Notes: generated from the letters alone by a model not told the origin. Shown: positions 46,138 through 54,484, counted from the stretch's first letter. The stretch is DNA of 64,000 nucleotides from Caballeronia sp. SEWSISQ10-4 2 (GCF_030464885.1 NZ_JALPRJ010000018.1:1-64000); one strand, 5' to 3'. A program made the numbers and translations.

Positions 46138-47043
46138 ATGAAGCGAACCTGTCCCACCATCCAAGAACTTCTTGCGTTCGACGCTGTGGCACGCCACGAG
46201 AGCCTCACACGAGCTGCCATGTCACTGTGCATTTCCGTGAGCGCAGTGAGTAAACAAATTTCTGCATTGGAGAGCTATCTGGGTCGGCCATTGCTGCAAA
46301 AGTACGGACGGGGAGTTCAGCTGACTACTGCGGGACTTGAGTATTTGGCAAGGGTTTCCCCTAGTCTACGTACGTTGGAGGCGGCCACTTTCGAGTTTCG
46401 CGCAGGTCGTACCGGGGCTGGACTCATATCCTTAGCGTGTGTCCCAACCTTCCTTACCAAATGGCTCATTCCAAGGCTTATTGATTTCCGGCGGCTTCAC
46501 GCTGGTGTCACGTTCAGCTTCAGCCAACATCTCGCAGAGACAGATTCGCCTTCAGCAGATATGGACGCGGCGATCCGATACGGAGCTGGCGATTGGCCCA
46601 GGGTCAGGTCTGACTACATTGCCGGAAAAGAATTTGTCTGCGTGTACTCGCCCTTGATCGCCCCCAAAGGACGATTGTTGCGAAGCGCTGCCGATGTAGC
46701 CGGAGAAACATTGCTGCACCACGACCAAGCACCTCTTGCATGGCGCCATTGGGCGCAGGATCATTCGATCGACGAAGCACTGACCCTAGCCGGACCTCGA
46801 TTCGTCCAGTACTCAGCCATCATCCAAGCGGCGATCAGCGGTCTGGGCTTGGCGTTAGTCCCGAAAATTCTTGTTGAGGAAGAGCTGACCCAGCGCGTTC
46901 TCTTGACGCTGGGACAACCGTTAGAACTTGAACACGGGCACTACCTGTGCTTCGACAACGCACGTTTGGATCGTCCAGCTTTCGCAGCGTTCCGGTCCTG
47001 GATTCTTGCTCAGGGGCAGATGCAGAGCAGAGGTCCTCTGTGA
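46138..47043 (+). CDS. LysR-family transcriptional regulator (GcvA-like)
   Basis: 301 residues. N-terminal winged helix-turn-helix: ELLAFDAVARHESLTRAAMS then CISVSAVSKQISALESYLGR. The effector domain (PBP2 fold, from about residue 95) contains MDAAIRYGAGDWP and ALVPKILVEEEL as in the GcvA/AmpR subgroup. It is transcribed away from the ABC importer; such divergent LysR genes usually activate the neighbour in response to its substrate and repress themselves. The shared 155-base spacer would contain the binding sites. Confidence 0.92.
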   Translation: MKRTCPTIQELLAFDAVARHESLTRAAMSLCISVSAVSKQISALESYLGRPLLQKYGRGVQLTTAGLEYLARVSPSLRTLEAATFEFRAGRTGAGLISLACVPTFLTKWLIPRLIDFRRLHAGVTFSFSQHLAETDSPSADMDAAIRYGAGDWPRVRSDYIAGKEFVCVYSPLIAPKGRLLRSAADVAGETLLHHDQAPLAWRHWAQDHSIDEALTLAGPRFVQYSAIIQAAISGLGLALVPKILVEEELTQRVLLTLGQPLELEHGHYLCFDNARLDRPAFAAFRSWILAQGQMQSRGPL

Positions 47044-47183
47044 GCTATTGCCGGTCAGCAGTTCAGAGGACTCACGGGAGCTAGGCTACAGGATAGTTTC
47101 ATGAGTCCCCGTTTCAAATTCTGTGCTGGCACGGGCGGCCACGGGGCAGATTGCCGCGCCAATCCTCGTCTAGGTAGCCGCAG

Positions 47184-47790
47184 TCAATTGCGAATCCTGC
47201 GATGCTGGCACAAGTGCCATGTCACCGACTGGCCGTGCATGACGGCCGACACGTGCTGCCCCAGACTGTGCTCGACCACCGGCGCCGAGGCACGAGGCTG
47301 AAAAGCCCATGCCGTCATCGAGCATGGCGAAGGGGCCGCTGGTGAGCTGGATGCTGCGGCCGTAAACGCCGCTGGCCTCGTACCCGTCCTGCGCGGGGCG
47401 GTAGGTTTGCCCGGTCTGGTTCTGAAGGGCTTTGCCGGCCGCCGCCAGATCTTTATCGCGCAGGGTGGCCAGCAGGTTGCGGGCAAGGACCATGCGCTGG
47501 CCGCGCCGCTCGGCGAGGGAGTCCACGCGGCTGGGCATGTCGTCACTCACCTTGGCGCCGAAGCCTTGGGCTGCCAAGCCGCCGCCATCGCCCACCAGCT
47601 GTTGGTCCAGCCAGGTGACGCCGATGGCGCGCACCTGCTGCTCGATGGGCAACTGCGAGCGCAGCTCAATCACCAAGCTGGTAGCCTTCAGCGCATCGTG
47701 GTTTTGTACCTTCTGCAGCAGGTCAGGCGGCACCTTCCAGACGCCATCAGCGATGCATTCTTCGATACCGGCGCAGCGCTTCGAGTCGGC
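47184..47790 (-). pseudogene. Relaxase C-terminal remnant (DUF3363, VirD2/TraI type)
   Basis: The minus frame reads IADGVWKVPPDLLQKVQNHD, IELRSQLPIEQQVRAIGVTW, LAERRGQRMVLARNLLATLR and GPFAMLDDGMGFS, the C-terminal DUF3363 region of plasmid relaxases. A frameshift near 47305 moves the ending (VEHSLGQHVSAVMHG, SVTWHLCQHR) to another frame. The nicking domain with catalytic tyrosine and histidines is absent. It is a scrap of a former mobilisation gene. Confidence 0.72.
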
Positions 47791-47829
47791 GCACGTGGAC
47801 AGCGACGGTGGACTGCGGGTCGCGGGCAT

Positions 47830-47950
47830 TGGCCAGCTTCAGTTGGAGAAGGCAGCACGGGAATTCCGCACCTATACCGGGGCCAACCAAGCGTTCATTC
47901 CGAACTACGGCGACCGCTACCGGCACGACGAGACGATCTCCACAGGTGAG
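47830..47950 (+). pseudogene. Transposase scrap (ISKra4-like)
   Basis: The plus frame reads QLEKAAREFRTYTGANQAFI, then PNYGDRYRHDETIST, resembling the C-terminal part of ISKra4-type transposases from memory. It is cut on both sides by a relaxase fragment and an integrase fragment on the other strand. Confidence 0.45.
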
Positions 47951-48569
47951 GGTGGTGCTTGACCGCCGGCCCCGCTGCTGCAATGGCGCGCAGCTCCGAC
48001 GCAGGATTGTTTTCGCATAATCCCCGCGCGATGGCCTGGCTGAAGATTTGTTTCAGCCAGCCCCGGGTCTTTTTCGCGACGTTGTGCGCATCGCGTTTTT
48101 CGATGCGTTCCTGCAGCCTGGCGCAGTCCGCATGCGTGATGTGCTGTAACGGCTTGTCACCCAGCTCAGGAAGAATGTCCTTGTCCAGATAGGTGCGAAT
48201 CTTGGCGAGCGTTGCGGCAGCGCGCCCCGCCTCAGCCTTATGCTTGTACCAGTATTCGGCGGCGGCCTTGAACGTGTTGATTTGGACCAGTGCGTCGCGA
48301 TGTTTCTCGTCTCGCCGCTTTTTGCGGGGATCGATGCCATTTGCGACCAAGGCTCGGCATTCTGCCGCTCGCTCCCGAGCTTGCTGTAGCGAAACGGCGG
48401 GATAAGTGCCGAGCGAGATGCGCGGTTGTTTCCCGCCCATTCTGTAACGGAAGTGCCAATACCTATGATCGTCTGGAGCGATCCACAGGGTCAGGCCACC
48501 GCCGTCGGGAATCCCGTAGGCCTTCGGGCGAGGTTTGGCTGCTTGGGCTTGGCGCGCAGTGAGGAACAT
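47951..48569 (-). pseudogene. P4-type tyrosine integrase lacking its catalytic domain
   Basis: From ATG 48569 the product has the arm-binding N-terminus (KAYGIPDGGGLTLWIAPDDH, YRMGGKQPRISLGTYPAVSL) and the core-binding domain (TFKAAAEYWYKHKAEAG to NNPASELRAIAAAGPAVKHH). At about 47951 the frame enters foreign sequence (WRSSRRAGSGRRSSE). The RHRY catalytic domain of about 200 residues is missing, so the enzyme is dead. It marks an old genomic-island end. Confidence 0.85.
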
Positions 48570-48654
48570 GATGAGTACATTTTCCTAACTCGAACTTTCA
48601 ATGTACTCATTTGTAATCGGATCAACAGGGAACGTATCGGACGCTAAAAGACAA

Positions 48655-48688
48655 AAAACCCAGCAGGCTAAAAGCTTTGCTGGGTTTT
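48655..48688. terminator. Intrinsic terminator-like hairpin
   Basis: AAAACCCAGCA (48655-48665) pairs perfectly with TGCTGGGTTTT (48678-48688). Runs of A on the left and T on the right allow termination on both strands. It lies upstream of the truncated integrase. Confidence 0.75.
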
Positions 48689-48878
48689 CCGGACTTCTTT
48701 GGATCTACTGAGACTACTGTTTGGTGCCAAGAGAAGACCCGAAATACTTTATTAACGCGTTGAATATAAAATAAAAAATGATATGACGAACTTTTAGTAT
48801 ACGTAATGGTATACGCAAGATGAGCGGACGGCGGAGGACGTTGTCGGACGGCGAGGAAGCTGTTCGAACTAGGCCGAT

Positions 48879-49112
48879 CTAGCCATGGTTCACTTCCGTG
48901 AAGTACTTTGCTTCGGCTTGGGCGCGCTCGCCGTAGGTGCGAGTGAGTTCGGTTCCGATCTCGGCCAATGAGTGGGCTCGGAACTCATTAACGTTCCCTG
49001 ACGTGATCGCGTACTGAATTAATCCGAAGAGCAAATTTGCTCGAAGCAGACCTTGATGCGCGGATGTCAGATCGCTAGCCGCGCGAGCAGCAAGATTCGT
49101 GGACTCAGCCAT
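48879..49112 (-). CDS. Small hypothetical protein
   Basis: 77 residues from ATG 49112: MAESTNLAARAASDLTSAHQ, then LLRANLLFGLIQYAITSGNV and a charged helical tail AEIGTELTRTYGERAQAEAK. It is predicted mostly helical by eye, without signal peptide, and resembles small accessory proteins of unknown role. No partner gene is adjacent. Coding is supported by codon pattern only. Confidence 0.42.
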   Translation of the reverse strand: MAESTNLAARAASDLTSAHQGLLRANLLFGLIQYAITSGNVNEFRAHSLAEIGTELTRTYGERAQAEAKYFTEVNHG

Positions 49113-50029
49113 GACTCATCTCCGCGCGGGGTTACAGTGTGTGGGCGATGTGGACGGCGAAGATGTGACGAACAGTTCGCTGCGGGAATTGGTGTCATCA
49201 GGATTCCCGAGACCGGCGATCGGATTCCTGCGGAGACCGGGAGAACCAATAACGCTTAGTGGCGTATGTCCTGGCCACGGGAATGCCGCGATGGAGTTAG
49301 TCTGCGCACACAGAGGCAATCGTTGCTTTGGGGATAGATGTTGCTCATGACTGGCAAGAGACGGGTGGCTCATGATGCGACTCCTACGTTAGGTTAGGAG
49401 CTCGCCGGCCGCTGTCAAACGGGGTGGGCGAGCACGAGACAGGGTTGACAGACCGGAACGTAGGCACCGGCAGACCCGAAGGTCTCCCTGCCAAGGCCCG
49501 CCCATTGAAGATGGGCGTGCGAAGGCTACGGACGTAAAAAAACCGCTCGATGGCGGCTGTCCGCCCACGTTTCCAGGCTGTCAAACCCGGGTCGCTGTTG
49601 TTTCAGCGACAGATAAAGGTTAGTTGGACGGTTTGGGCCCGTCAAGGATAATTTCGCCTCGCCCATGTGGGTTGGCGACCATTGTTCGGTGATCGAGGAT
49701 GCACTTTGAATAAATCGCACGCGCCGTGTCGGATATCGCGACCGGGAGAATCCGCGCATTCATCGCTCCGTGAAGACTTCGTTGCACGAAGTGCGAACGC
49801 GAGCGGCTGACATTCGAACTCAAGACTGCATCTATCTCGCTTACTGACACGCCCATCGTGACACTGTGTTTTGCGGATTTCCTATCGGTTATCGCAAAGT
49901 AATTATTTTTTTGCTCAACAGATTTTCTACGCCGGTGAAGGTGCCCCAAATTAATTTGTTGCGTATCGAGGAGTTGCCGTTTAACCCATGCGTCGCGAGC
50001 CGATGTATGGCTTGCACCAAAAAGGTTTA
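49113..50029. other. Long interval without a supported gene
   Basis: A minus-strand frame at 49620-49949 (109 codons) is open but lacks a ribosome site or recognised family. Near the right end the A+T-rich stretch at 49895-49960 may contain the promoter of the peptide/LuxR operon. No repeats of note. Confidence 0.5.
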
Positions 50030-50061
50030 GTCGGGCATGCGTAAATTACAGCATGCCCGAC
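50030..50061 (+). promoter_or_regulatory. Large dyad just upstream of the 25-codon ORF
   Basis: TCGGGCATGC and GCATGCCCGA are perfect inverted arms of at least 10 bases (11 with flanking G/C) around a short centre that itself contains GTAA-A-TTAC. It ends about 22 bases before ATG 50084. There is no T-run, so an operator or a leader hairpin is more likely than a simple terminator. It does not match a standard 20-bp lux box. Confidence 0.55.
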
Positions 50062-50083
50062 CGACGAATTTGGGGAGCGACTC

Positions 50084-50161
50084 ATGAATCGACATGGATT
50101 GGTTAACCTGCCGATCACCTTCGAGCAGACCGACGAGTACGATGCTAATCTAATCATCTAA
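50084..50161 (+). CDS. 25-residue peptide ORF, possible signal or modified-peptide precursor
   Basis: ATG 50084 follows GGGGAG at ideal distance and encodes MNRHGLVNLPITFEQTDEYD then ANLII, stop at 50159-50161. It lies between the dyad and the zinc-ribbon gene (46 bases apart) and is the first frame of the operon. It has no cysteine and no signal sequence; the end is acidic then hydrophobic. It could be a regulatory leader, a precursor peptide or a microprotein. No family is recognised. Confidence 0.5.
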   Translation: MNRHGLVNLPITFEQTDEYDANLII

Positions 50162-50206
50162 CGTTTATCGTCGTAAAGCGATTGTCTTTCAGGAGGCTAT
50201 CGAATC

Positions 50207-50485
50207 ATGACAAACGTAATTTCCGAACTGGGGCTTGTTTGCCCCAAATGCAGCGTCCCCTTGGACGATGGTTGGGAAGTGCTTGGTGCGGGAGAAACTC
50301 ACCGGCTCACTTGTCAGTACTGCCACACACAGTTTAATGGTTTGATTGTCGAATGTGACGCTTGCGGATCCGAAGACTTCATCACTAGTGTCTCGCAAAT
50401 CGATCCGGAGACGGTCGCCTGCTCCTCATGTGGTCATCGCAACTATCGAAGGGGAGTCGGCGATGACGAAGAGTCTTATTTTTGA
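50207..50485 (+). CDS. Double zinc-ribbon protein of unknown function
   Basis: 92 residues from ATG 50207, directly after an AGGAGG site. Four CxxC pairs (C12/C15, C36/C39, C50/C53, C72/C75) indicate two zinc ribbons. The acidic tail ends DDEESYF. Such small proteins can bind nucleic acid, or act as rubredoxin-like or scaffold partners of metal enzymes. Its end overlaps the next gene by 23 bases. Being in an operon with a LuxR regulator and a di-iron membrane oxidase, it might serve as electron carrier or regulator; this is inference. Confidence 0.72.
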   Translation: MTNVISELGLVCPKCSVPLDDGWEVLGAGETHRLTCQYCHTQFNGLIVECDACGSEDFITSVSQIDPETVACSSCGHRNYRRGVGDDEESYF

Positions 50486-50723
50486 GCGCGGCCTTAATGT
50501 TGGCAGAGAGCATGTTGTGTTAAGACTTTTCCGAACGACGCATGGCTTCTCTCTTGAACGACGGGTTATTGAAAGGGATCAAGCGGCATTTGTTCAGGTC
50601 CTTCCGATAACTGCTTTGGGCGACTTGCATCGATTCGCGATTGCTGACCCCTATTCGAAAGAGCTCGCGGCACTGTATTACGAAGTACGGCGTCACCTTT
50701 TGGAAAATCACGTGGGGGAATAG
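50463..50723 (+). CDS. Small protein of unknown function
   Basis: 86 residues from ATG 50463 (GGGGAG upstream). It begins MTKSLIFERGLNVGREHVVL and contains an alternating sheet-like middle (LERRVIERDQAAFVQVLP), then a helical end with ELAALYYEVRRHLLENHVGE. No motif or family is recognised. The reading overlaps the zinc-ribbon gene and is followed after 28 bases by the LuxR gene, so expression is coupled. Confidence 0.65.
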   Translation: MTKSLIFERGLNVGREHVVLRLFRTTHGFSLERRVIERDQAAFVQVLPITALGDLHRFAIADPYSKELAALYYEVRRHLLENHVGE

Positions 50724-50751
50724 CTGGGCGAGCGCATTGGAGGGTGGACAA

Positions 50752-51492
50752 ATGACTACTCAACAAACGTATCCGGAAGTAAGCGGCCTTTTCGAAAAGC
50801 TGATGGCCGCCGAGGACGACTCTGAATTGGCAGAATGCGTTAGGTCACTTGTTATCGCACTCGGTGGAGAGTCGTATGTGTTTGTTTCGCTCCATCCCGG
50901 CGATACGACCGCCAACCGTGCCACCCATCGTTTTCTTATCGGGTGCCGCCCTGAATGGTGCCAGATGTATAACGCGAATAAGTGGTACATGACTGATCCA
51001 TTCTTGGAATATGCGCGAAGTAACACTGAACCGATCACAGGATCGGGGATCGTCACCAAAACGCAAGGCCAGCGCGATATGCTCACGGCGGCCTGTAATA
51101 ATGGCTTCAGAAGCGGGATCGTCGTGCCGGTCCATACCAGCGATACAGAACGCATGGGAGTTCTATACATCGGATCCGACGATAGCGAAGCGGTGGGGGA
51201 AAAAAGGCTCACGGCGCAGCGATTATATTTCAGGGCGCTTGCGCAGGAATTGCTGGATTGGTCTACCAGAATGACCAAGCGCGAAGTGCTTGCGGCGCAC
51301 GCCATTACCGAAAAGGATCTTCGCGTGGTGGGCTACGTTAAAGATGGATTTACTGCGGAAGACATTGCTCGTGAGATGGACGTCTCGGTCCAGACGGTCT
51401 ATGGGAATTACAAGAGAATCAAGGATAAGCTCGGCGTTTCGCACATTTCGGAAGCGGTTAAGTTCGCGGAAGTGAATGACCTTCTGGCGTAA
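50752..51492 (+). CDS. LuxR-type regulator with autoinducer-binding domain, solo
   Basis: 246 residues from ATG 50752 (GGAGGG upstream). Residues about 15-170 form the autoinducer-binding domain, with W69, Y73, D82, P83 and a later GFRSGIVVPVH matching conserved positions of acyl-homoserine-lactone receptors. The position of the second conserved Trp is Gly97 (ITGSG for xTWSG). Residues about 180-240 form the LuxR helix-turn-helix (DGFTAEDIAREMDVSVQTVY). No luxI synthase is in the window. It probably senses a non-standard ligand and controls this operon. Confidence 0.88.
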   Translation: MTTQQTYPEVSGLFEKLMAAEDDSELAECVRSLVIALGGESYVFVSLHPGDTTANRATHRFLIGCRPEWCQMYNANKWYMTDPFLEYARSNTEPITGSGIVTKTQGQRDMLTAACNNGFRSGIVVPVHTSDTERMGVLYIGSDDSEAVGEKRLTAQRLYFRALAQELLDWSTRMTKREVLAAHAITEKDLRVVGYVKDGFTAEDIAREMDVSVQTVYGNYKRIKDKLGVSHISEAVKFAEVNDLLA

Positions 51493-52507
51493 CTCGGGCA
51501 GAGCGTTCTGGCTGTCGCTTGCTTTGCCGACGGGCGCATGCGTCTCGTTCTTTGTTGGACACCCTTGGGTATTCGTGGCCGTAGTCCTGTTTGTTGTCCC
51601 GGTGTTCGATGCGGCGATAGGGCGGGGCGCTCCGGTGTCGGGGCAAGCCATCGAGAAAACGGCTGAAGATCAGGTTCCCTGCTGGTTTGCTCTTGCGTGG
51701 GCCTGTGCAGTCGCAATCGGTGTCTGCCGCGCCGCAAACGCGTCGTGGTCGTTGTTGATTGGACTTGCTGTCGGGTGCGGCGTGTTGAGCGCTACCGCGA
51801 TGGCGCACCTGCATGAATTAACGCACCGACCGGGCAGAAAATGGCAGTTGTTCAGTGACCTTGCATTCGTCGTTGCCGGCTATCCACATTATCGGATCGC
51901 GCACCGATTGCACCATCAAAACCTCGGGAATCCGCAGTTCGGCTCCACAGCATCATTGGGAACGTCGGTTTGGCGCCATATCGGGCACTCGTATGCAGTG
52001 GCGATTAAATCGTCGTTTACGCGGCGCTGTCACCCTGATGACAGGGTTCCGTTTAGTCTTTTTCTGAACACGCTTGTCGGGATATTGCTATTGGGTCTCG
52101 CCGCGTCGCTCCGATGGAGGGTTGCACTTTTCTACGTCGGGTACGCTGTTGTCAGCGTGTCTATTGTCGAAGCCGTTGGCTATATGCAGCACTACGGGTT
52201 CGTCTCAGACGTTTCTCGTACCGCCATTACATCCTGGGACGTCGACTTCTGGTTGTCGAACTGCCTTCTGGTGAACAACGGATTCCACAGCGCTCATCAT
52301 CAAGACGGGCTGATGCCATATCAGGGTCTTGCCGCGAAGCGAGCCATCTTGCCCGGAGGCTATTTTCAAATGCTATGGTTGACGCTTTTGCCACCCCTTT
52401 GGTTTTCAACGATGGACCGGAGGGCAAACGTCTTACTCAAGCGACAGCGGCGGCACTGCTCCGCTGTCAGAAATCAGGCATCCAGCGATGTTGGCGAGAT
52501 AGGCTGA
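51476..52507 (+). CDS. Integral-membrane di-iron desaturase/hydroxylase (AlkB/fatty-acid-desaturase family)
   Basis: 343 residues with several membrane helices and the histidine boxes of this superfamily: HLHELTHR, HYRIAHRLHHQN, YMQHYGF and NNGFHSAHHQ. The last two resemble the NYxEHYG and LQRHxxHH boxes of alkane hydroxylases. It would hydroxylate or desaturate a hydrophobic chain using two irons, oxygen and an electron donor. The start overlaps the LuxR stop by 17 bases, so translation is coupled; a quorum-type signal may be its product or trigger. Confidence 0.86.
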   Translation: MTFWRNSGRAFWLSLALPTGACVSFFVGHPWVFVAVVLFVVPVFDAAIGRGAPVSGQAIEKTAEDQVPCWFALAWACAVAIGVCRAANASWSLLIGLAVGCGVLSATAMAHLHELTHRPGRKWQLFSDLAFVVAGYPHYRIAHRLHHQNLGNPQFGSTASLGTSVWRHIGHSYAVAIKSSFTRRCHPDDRVPFSLFLNTLVGILLLGLAASLRWRVALFYVGYAVVSVSIVEAVGYMQHYGFVSDVSRTAITSWDVDFWLSNCLLVNNGFHSAHHQDGLMPYQGLAAKRAILPGGYFQMLWLTLLPPLWFSTMDRRANVLLKRQRRHCSAVRNQASSDVGEIG

Positions 52508-53491
52508 GTCAAGCGTTTTCAGCTCGATCGGGATGGCATGCCCGGTATGCGAATAATTTTTCTTCGTCGAGCGAACGTACGCTGGGTCGTAGTAGTCAAC
52601 CATGATGCTCTCGAAGAGCGCGTCAATCTCGCGGCGCTCGGCCAGCGACGCCCACTTTTGCAGCGTCACTCCGCCTACGAGTGCTCTTAGATAGCCGAGC
52701 TGCGCGACCAGACCTGCAGGGTCTCTCTCGAAGTGAGGATACTCGCGGTGCCACATCGCAACTCTTTCGGGCATCGGGGTATCGACGGCGTAGAGGCGTC
52801 CGCCATGCATTCTGCCGAACAGCGCGGTCGGCAACTGGACGCGACCGATTCGCTTACTCTCACTTTCAATCCACACCTGCTTTGACAGATCGAGAAGACT
52901 TATCTCAGCAAGCAGCAGGCTGTCGAATAATTTTTGACTAGGTTGTGCCCGTCCCGGGATCGCTCCAATGATTGAGCCGCGGTGTGACGCAAGCGCCTCC
53001 AGGTCAAGCACCTGCGCCCCTGCCTCACGCAACGCGAGCAGCAGTCGAGTTTTTCCGCAACCGGTTGGACCTGACAGCACATTGAGCTGCAATTGCGTGG
53101 GGATTTCATCAAGGGTTTGGCGCACCCAGGTGCGATAGCCCTTCCAGCCAGTCGGTAGTCTCTGGACCTTGTAGCCGATTGTTTCCAGGGCGTCCGTCCA
53201 AAGCTTGCTTCGCTTTCCGCCACGGGCGCAATAAACCAGAATCGAGGCTCGCCGGCTCGTCCGGAAAAACGGAAGCTCAAGGTGCCGTGCGATATTCCTC
53301 AGCGAGTAAGCAACCCCGATCTGATACGCCCGCATGGGATCGGTGCGGTGCGTAGTCCCGACCTCCGCATACTCGTCGTCAAAGACGACCGGAAGGTTAA
53401 TGGCCCCCGGCAAATGATCGTCAGCGAATTCACGCGGGCTTCGCGCGTCAATGATCAGGTCAAATTTGTTTAGGGTATCCAAATCGTACAT
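52433..53491 (-). CDS. mnmH: tRNA 2-selenouridine synthase-like protein (rhodanese plus P-loop)
   Basis: 352 residues. The N-terminal rhodanese domain shows DLIIDARSPREFADDHLPGA and the active-site cysteine in ILVYCARGGKRSK. The P-loop SGPTGCGKTRLLLALRE stands near residue 145, followed by LDLEALASHRGSIIGA. This is the domain order of MnmH (SelU/YbbB), which replaces sulfur with selenium in wobble 2-thiouridine through a geranylated intermediate. It converges on the desaturase gene and overlaps it by 75 bases. No selenophosphate synthase is visible here. Confidence 0.87.
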   Translation of the reverse strand: MYDLDTLNKFDLIIDARSPREFADDHLPGAINLPVVFDDEYAEVGTTHRTDPMRAYQIGVAYSLRNIARHLELPFFRTSRRASILVYCARGGKRSKLWTDALETIGYKVQRLPTGWKGYRTWVRQTLDEIPTQLQLNVLSGPTGCGKTRLLLALREAGAQVLDLEALASHRGSIIGAIPGRAQPSQKLFDSLLLAEISLLDLSKQVWIESESKRIGRVQLPTALFGRMHGGRLYAVDTPMPERVAMWHREYPHFERDPAGLVAQLGYLRALVGGVTLQKWASLAERREIDALFESIMVDYYDPAYVRSTKKNYSHTGHAIPIELKTLDSAYLANIAGCLISDSGAVPPLSLE

Positions 53492-53923
53492 GAGCTATTC
53501 CTCGTACCATAACTTACCTACAAAGTCCATATCAAATGGAGTCATCCCGTTACTAAGGGGCATGGGACTAAACTTCGTCGATCGACTATGGTCCGTAACT
53601 GTCGGCTCGAGGTGAGCACAAGTTTTGTGCAAACGGAGCGAACATCACGATCGGCGCTCGATTGGCTTCAGGTAAAGGTTTTGTGGCAATTGCGAATGCG
53701 AGCGATGGAGATTTTCAATAATAGTATTCGACGCGGCCGCGACCTTAGCCTGGGCCAGGATCTTGAAGCTACAAGACGAAGTTTAAACGCTGGGCGCGTT
53801 ATTACACGATGAGATGGGCCGGGGAACCCGTCAGTTAGGGCGGCGGCCGATGGAATCATATCTGCGATATTGCGGAGGGCAGCCGGGACAGGGGGTAACG
53901 CTGCACGTAATGAGAGAAGTATC
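53492..53923. other. Intergenic region, no supported gene
   Basis: About 430 bases between the mnmH-like start and the first plasmid-type gene. Reading frames present overlap each other in all phases and none has a convincing start. Likely promoters for both sides. Confidence 0.45.
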
Positions 53924-54484
53924 GTGGATCACTCAAGCAATGAACGGCAATTGCCGGGCGCTGGTGAGGGCGTCACGCCGCCCGGCGCACTATACGCGTG
54001 GCAGCGTCGCGCGCAACAGGCGGAAGACGATGTCCGCCGGTTGACGGAGCGGCTAAGAGAGAAGGAGCGACAGGTGGCCGATATGGGAAAAGTACTCATC
54101 CGCACGGCTGCTCTGCATCACGCGATCGAAGAGCGGCAGGAGCAAGAGCTTGAGTCCTTGCGCGCGACGGCTCCAACTTGGAAGTCCTGCCGGTGTGCGA
54201 GCGACGGGCAGTCGGAAGGTCCCGACAGGGTGACGGTTCACCTGCCTTACGTCACTGAGATTCTTTCTGTGATGTTCGACGCCATGGATACTTTCTGGTC
54301 CGGATATGACGAGAACAACCCGCCCAAATCGTCGGCGGTCGCACATGCGATCGATGAGCGGCTGAACCTCAAAGCTCAACCCAATGGCGAAGCGTCCCGC
54401 AGCGGGCAAACATACGCCTCAGCAATCCGGCCAGACTGGATCAAGGAAACCGACAACCGGCATCATGCGCGTCCTCGGCCCTGA
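53924..54484 (+). CDS. Hypothetical plasmid-associated coiled-coil protein
   Basis: 186 residues from GTG 53924, after GAGAGAAG. Residues about 25-75 form a strongly charged helix (RRAQQAEDDVRRLTERLREK, then ERQVADMGKVLIRTAALHHA), a likely coiled coil. The centre has MFDAMDTFWSGYDENNPPKS. The C-terminus is basic. No family is named. The gene lies ahead of an AlpA-type regulator and the conjugation operon, so it may be part of plasmid maintenance. Confidence 0.55.
   Translation: MDHSSNERQLPGAGEGVTPPGALYAWQRRAQQAEDDVRRLTERLREKERQVADMGKVLIRTAALHHAIEERQEQELESLRATAPTWKSCRCASDGQSEGPDRVTVHLPYVTEILSVMFDAMDTFWSGYDENNPPKSSAVAHAIDERLNLKAQPNGEASRSGQTYASAIRPDWIKETDNRHHARPRP

Noticed and set aside
48721-48746. 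Sequence resembling the 3' end of a tRNA (TGGTGCCAAGAGAAGACCCG), a possible integrase attachment site
   Set aside because: The match to a TGGT...CGAACC type tRNA end is poor and no second copy was found, so an att site cannot be claimed.
49620-49949. 109-codon minus-strand frame in the gap before the LuxR operon
   Set aside because: No ribosome site, no recognised family, and no neighbour that would support it; recorded only as part of the gap.
50030-50061. Dyad as a canonical lux box
   Set aside because: Arms and spacing do not match the usual 18-20-bp lux-box pattern (CTG-N10-CAG type); it is listed only as an unassigned dyad.
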